From contig CATILC010000097.1 in the NCBI GenBank assembly GCA_949516455.1, positions 1 through 9,051 on the forward strand: a DNA stretch of 9,051 bases, in the 5' to 3' direction. The stretch is from Flavobacteriia bacterium. Its GTDB lineage: Bacteria; Bacteroidota; Bacteroidia; Flavobacteriales; Schleiferiaceae. Within the stretch, counting starts at the first letter, position 1, and each line of letters begins with the position of its first letter. Shown here one piece after another: positions 6,673 through 9,051 of the stretch. The position numbers and the translations under genes were made by a program. The notes under the pieces were generated by a model. That model saw nothing but the letters and a program-made list of their open reading frames with translations. It did no database searches and was not told the DNA's origin.

Positions 6673-7593
6673 CTGCTCCAGGGCAGTGGGCAGATTGCGC
6701 AGGGCGGCCAATTCCCGGAATTTTCGCCGGGCGTCTTCTGAGGGTGTACCGAAATAGGTTTTATTTCCTTCCAGCGACTTGGTGACTCCGGCTTGTCCAA
6801 GGACCACCGCCTTTTTTTCTATGCGCACACTGCTGTTCACACCCACCTGTCCCCAGAGCGTCACTTCGTCCTCCAAGACCGCACATCCCGCAATGCCTAC
6901 CTGGGCGGCCAGCAATACATTCCGGCCGATCACCGTATCGTGTCCGATGTGCACCTGGTTGTCGATCTTAGTTCCCGAACCAATACGGGTCGTTGCACTC
7001 ACACCCCGATCGATGGTGCAGGACGCACCGATCTCCACATCGTTTTCGATCGCCACCTTACCCGTGCTCAACAGGCGGTCAAAGCCTTCCGGCCTTTTCT
7101 TGTAGTAGAAGGCGTCCGAGCCAATGACGCTGTGGGCCTGAATGACCACACGGTCTCCAATATGTGTCCCGGCGTGGATCACCACATGACTGCCGATGCG
7201 GCAATTTGCACCGACCACGACATCTTCTCCGATCACTGCTCCAAATTCGATCAGGCTGTCGGCTCCGATCGAGGCGCTTGGGTGAATACCCTGTTGAAAT
7301 CCTTGGTGGGGTGCAAAGCGCCTGGAAAGTTCATTGAAGTCTCGGAATGGATCTTCGGAGAATAAAAGCGCTTTGCCTTCGGGCGCTTCGACCTTTTGAT
7401 TGATCAGCACGATAGTGGCCGCCGAATTCAAGGCCTTGTCGTAGTATTTGGGGTGATCGACAAATACGATGTCTCCCGGTTCCACCCTGTGGATCTCATT
7501 CATGCCCAATACGGGAAAATCATCCGGACCGTCGTAAGAACGATCGATCAGCTTGGCGATCTCTTTGAGCGTATGTGGGCGCGGAAATTTCAA
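6667..7593 (-). CDS. lpxD: LpxD-family UDP-3-O-acylglucosamine N-acyltransferase (left-handed beta helix)
   Basis: Predicted acyltransferase of 308 residues. LpxD adds a second hydroxyacyl chain, carried on ACP, to UDP-3-O-acyl-glucosamine in lipid A synthesis, in the cytosol. An N-terminal uridine-binding-like domain (about 1-100, with VFVDHPKYYDKAL at 43-55) is followed by a hexapeptide-repeat beta helix (about 104-265; repeats such as IGEDVVVGANCRIG). The segment IDNQVHIGHDTVIG (210-223) aligns with the LpxD catalytic region, His218 taking the place of the catalytic His. LAAQVGIAGC and GQAGVTKS further fit the family. The wording matches the second LpxD-like paralogue that many Flavobacteriia carry beside efp, so it may not be the main lipid A enzyme. 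The start is TTG: the codon two positions upstream is the efp TGA in the same frame, and the N-terminus MKF..PHTLKEIA is what relatives show. It follows efp by 3 bp and is probably co-transcribed. Confidence 0.9.
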   Translation of the reverse strand: MKFPRPHTLKEIAKLIDRSYDGPDDFPVLGMNEIHRVEPGDIVFVDHPKYYDKALNSAATIVLINQKVEAPEGKALLFSEDPFRDFNELSRRFAPHQGFQQGIHPSASIGADSLIEFGAVIGEDVVVGANCRIGSHVVIHAGTHIGDRVVIQAHSVIGSDAFYYKKRPEGFDRLLSTGKVAIENDVEIGASCTIDRGVSATTRIGSGTKIDNQVHIGHDTVIGRNVLLAAQVGIAGCAVLEDEVTLWGQVGVNSSVRIEKKAVVLGQAGVTKSLEGNKTYFGTPSEDARRKFRELAALRNLPTALEQI

Positions 7594-7596
7594 GCG

Positions 7597-8163
7597 TCAG
7601 TCCTTCGAACGCTCGCGATAGGTCTTGTCTTCGATATTGACGACGATCTTCTCTCCATTTTCAATGAAGAGCGGTACACGAATTTCTGCACCCGTATCGA
7701 TCGTGGCCGGCTTCAGTGTATTGGTGGCCGTGTTTCCCTTGATCCCAGGCTCTGTGTAGGTGATCTCGTAGGTGTAGGTCATGGGAAGTTCGACCGATAA
7801 AGGGCGGTCTTCATCCGCATGGAAGATGACTTTGCAGTTCATGCCTTCCTTCAGGAAGTCGGGCGCATTGATCAGGTCTTTCTGGATCTCCACTTGGTTG
7901 TAGTCATCGTTGTTCATGAAGTGGAAGGCCTCTCCGTCTGTGTAGAGGTATTGGTACTCGCGCGTCTCGATGCGCACCTCTGTCAGTTTTGACCCCGCAG
8001 GAAAGGTGTTTTCCAAAACACGGCCGTTGTTCAGATTGCGCAGTTTGGTCCGAACGAAAGCCGCTCCTTTGCCCGGCTTCACATGGAGGAATTCCATCAC
8101 CTGGTAAGGATCGCCGTTCATGTCGATGCACATGCCGTTTCGAATATCTGATGTAGAGGCCAT
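7597..8163 (-). CDS. efp: Translation elongation factor P
   Basis: EF-P binds between the P and E sites of ribosomes stalled at proline runs and helps peptide bond formation. The 188-residue product has normal family length. Domain I (about 1-65) carries FLHVKPGKGAAFVRTK (25-40), with Lys32 at the loop tip corresponding to the residue modified in several other bacteria. Domains II and III follow. The C-terminal signature KPATIDTGAEIRVPLFIENG fits the classical EF-P pattern exactly. The start at 8163 (MASTSDIRNG) matches Bacteroidota homologues; an ATG at 8184 would add seven residues but lies within the predicted promoter box. No modification enzyme (EpmA, EpmB, EarP, YmfI) is in the window, so the state of Lys32 is unknown. 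The lpxD-like gene follows 3 bp downstream in the same frame, and porX ends 33 bp upstream. Confidence 0.97.
   Translation of the reverse strand: MASTSDIRNGMCIDMNGDPYQVMEFLHVKPGKGAAFVRTKLRNLNNGRVLENTFPAGSKLTEVRIETREYQYLYTDGEAFHFMNNDDYNQVEIQKDLINAPDFLKEGMNCKVIFHADEDRPLSVELPMTYTYEITYTEPGIKGNTATNTLKPATIDTGAEIRVPLFIENGEKIVVNIEDKTYRERSKD
7601..7606 (-). promoter_or_regulatory. Ribosome binding site deciding the TTG start of the lpxD-like gene
   Basis: GAAGGA on the minus strand sits 7 nt upstream of the TTG at 7593-7591, inside the last codons of efp. With the efp TGA blocking upstream extension in the same frame and the next in-frame ATG only at residue 31, this site supports TTG as the true start. 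Confidence 0.6.
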
Positions 8164-8168
8164 ATCGC

Positions 8169-8189
8169 TGTATTTGGTCAGCAAATATA
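8169..8189. repeat. Inverted repeat covering the efp promoter box
   Basis: TATTTG (8171-8176) and CAAATA (8182-8187) are perfect reverse complements separated by GTCAG; allowing one mismatch the symmetry extends to 8169 and 8189. The right arm is the predicted -7 box. It could be an operator, a small porX 3' hairpin, or chance symmetry of an A/T-rich spacer. Confidence 0.3.
8182..8189 (-). promoter_or_regulatory. Bacteroidota-type -7 promoter box for efp
   Basis: TATATTTG on the minus strand is an exact match to the Bacteroidota sigma-ABfr -7 consensus TAnnTTTG. It lies in the only non-coding stretch between porX and efp, 18 nt before the efp ATG, so transcription would begin roughly a dozen bases ahead of the start codon. 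No clear -33 TTTG/TTG element is found at the usual spacing (TTG occurs closer, over the porX stop). Read-through from porX is also possible. Confidence 0.5.
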
Positions 8190-8196
8190 GAGGGGC

Positions 8197-9051
8197 TCAA
8201 CGCGATTCCATCAGGGCGCAGGGAATGATCATTTCTTCGAGTGAGATCCCTCCATGCTGAAAGGTGTTTCGGTAGTACTGCACGTAGTGATTGTAGCGGT
8301 TGGGGTAGGCAAAGAAGTGATCGTCTCTGGCGAAGACATAGAACTGACTGCGTGATTGCACCGGCAGGTGAAGAGCCGAGGGATCGTGGGCTACCAGAAC
8401 ATCCTTTTCCTGATAGGACATATTCCGCCCCACCTTATAGCGCAGGTTGCTGTTCAGGCTTCGTTCTCCGACCAGTTTGCTCGGCTGGGTCACGTTGATG
8501 GTGCCATGATCGGTGGTCACGATGAGTTGTCCTTTCTCTTCGGCGATCAGCCGGACCATTTCTGCCAGCGGTGAATTCTTGAACCAACTCAGCGTCAGGC
8601 TTCGGTATGCCTTATCGTCTGCTGCCAGCTGTTTGATCATGTCCATTTCGGTCTTGGCATGGCTGAGCATGTCCACGAAATTGTAGACGATCACATTCAG
8701 TGGATTCTGCGCCATGTTTCGAACCTGATCGACGAGTTTTTTTCCATACGCCTGTTGAACCACCTTGTGGTAGGAGAATCGGATGTCTTTGAAGCCGTGG
8801 CGGTCGAGTTGCTCGCGCAGGAAAAATTCTTCGAATTGGTTCTTGCTTTCCTCGTCGTTCTCGTCTTTCCAGCGGTCGGGATAACGCCTTTTGATCTCGT
8901 CGGGCATCAGGCCTGCGAACATGGCATTTCGGGCATACTGGGTGGCGGTGGGCAAGATGCTGCTGAACATGCTTTCCTCCGACAGACGGAAGTACTTCAT
9001 CAACTCAGGCTGGATGACCTTCCACTGGTCGTAGCGCAGATTGTCCAATAA
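8197..9051 (-). CDS. porX: PorX-type response regulator, C-terminal PglZ/alkaline-phosphatase-like domain (5' part beyond window)
   Basis: C-terminal 284 residues of a protein normally a little over 500 long; the receiver domain and linker lie outside the window. The frame is open at the edge and reads LIDNLRYDQW, an internal segment, not a start. PorX with the sensor PorY regulates type IX secretion genes in Bacteroidota, and its C-terminal domain is a zinc-dependent phosphatase/phosphodiesterase-like fold. Counting from the first visible residue, all expected metal-site motifs are present: Asp3 (LIDNLR), the nucleophile region PTATQYARNA (34-43), the D..H pair in NFVDMLSHAKTEMD, TTDHGT, and the late His of FQHGGISLEEMIIP. 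The domain therefore looks catalytically intact. It ends 33 bp before efp on the same strand. Assignment rests on the close match of these motifs and of the ILPTATQYARNAMFAGLMP segment to known PorX proteins. Confidence 0.9.
   Translation of the reverse strand, partial: LLDNLRYDQWKVIQPELMKYFRLSEESMFSSILPTATQYARNAMFAGLMPDEIKRRYPDRWKDENDEESKNQFEEFFLREQLDRHGFKDIRFSYHKVVQQAYGKKLVDQVRNMAQNPLNVIVYNFVDMLSHAKTEMDMIKQLAADDKAYRSLTLSWFKNSPLAEMVRLIAEEKGQLIVTTDHGTINVTQPSKLVGERSLNSNLRYKVGRNMSYQEKDVLVAHDPSALHLPVQSRSQFYVFARDDHFFAYPNRYNHYVQYYRNTFQHGGISLEEMIIPCALMESR

Overview
The window looks like a chromosomal segment from a Bacteroidota bacterium, probably a Flavobacteriales-like lineage of moderate G+C. 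Four things point there: the C-terminal half of a PorX-type response regulator/PglZ protein (a type IX secretion regulator confined to this phylum), an EF-P and an LpxD-family acyltransferase with typical Bacteroidota wording, a TAnnTTTG promoter box ahead of efp, and several start codons without a Shine-Dalgarno sequence. The window is almost fully coding. The two largest gaps are 44 bp (1954-1997) and 33 bp (8164-8196). I see no rRNA, tRNA, CRISPR array, insertion sequence or attachment site.

The left part (7-1953, minus strand) is one large O-antigen ligase/polymerase-like membrane protein with a C-terminal TPR region. Divergent from it is a tight five-gene plus-strand operon (1998-6658) in which every junction overlaps by 1 or 4 bp. 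It encodes an ABC-2 polysaccharide export permease (Wzm-like), its ATPase with a Wzt-type C-terminal extension, a PAPS-dependent sulfotransferase-like protein, and two GT2 glycosyltransferases. Together these read as the export, ligation and part of the assembly and decoration machinery for a surface polysaccharide (O-antigen, A-LPS or capsule) of the ABC-transporter-dependent type. The sugar-nucleotide genes and the initiating transferase are not in the window.

The right part (6667-9051, minus strand) is a housekeeping-like block, transcribed toward the polysaccharide operon: porX (its 5' half lies beyond the window), efp, and an LpxD-family N-acyltransferase that starts with TTG three bases after the efp stop. 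The two blocks converge with only 8 bp between stop codons, and both stops sit in a short inverted repeat.

I see no clearly undescribed system. The most distinctive point is a sulfotransferase translationally coupled to a Wzt-type exporter ATPase with an extra C-terminal domain, next to a ligase-like protein and close to a T9SS regulator. That suggests, as a hypothesis only, a sulfated exported glycan whose modification could be recognised during export.
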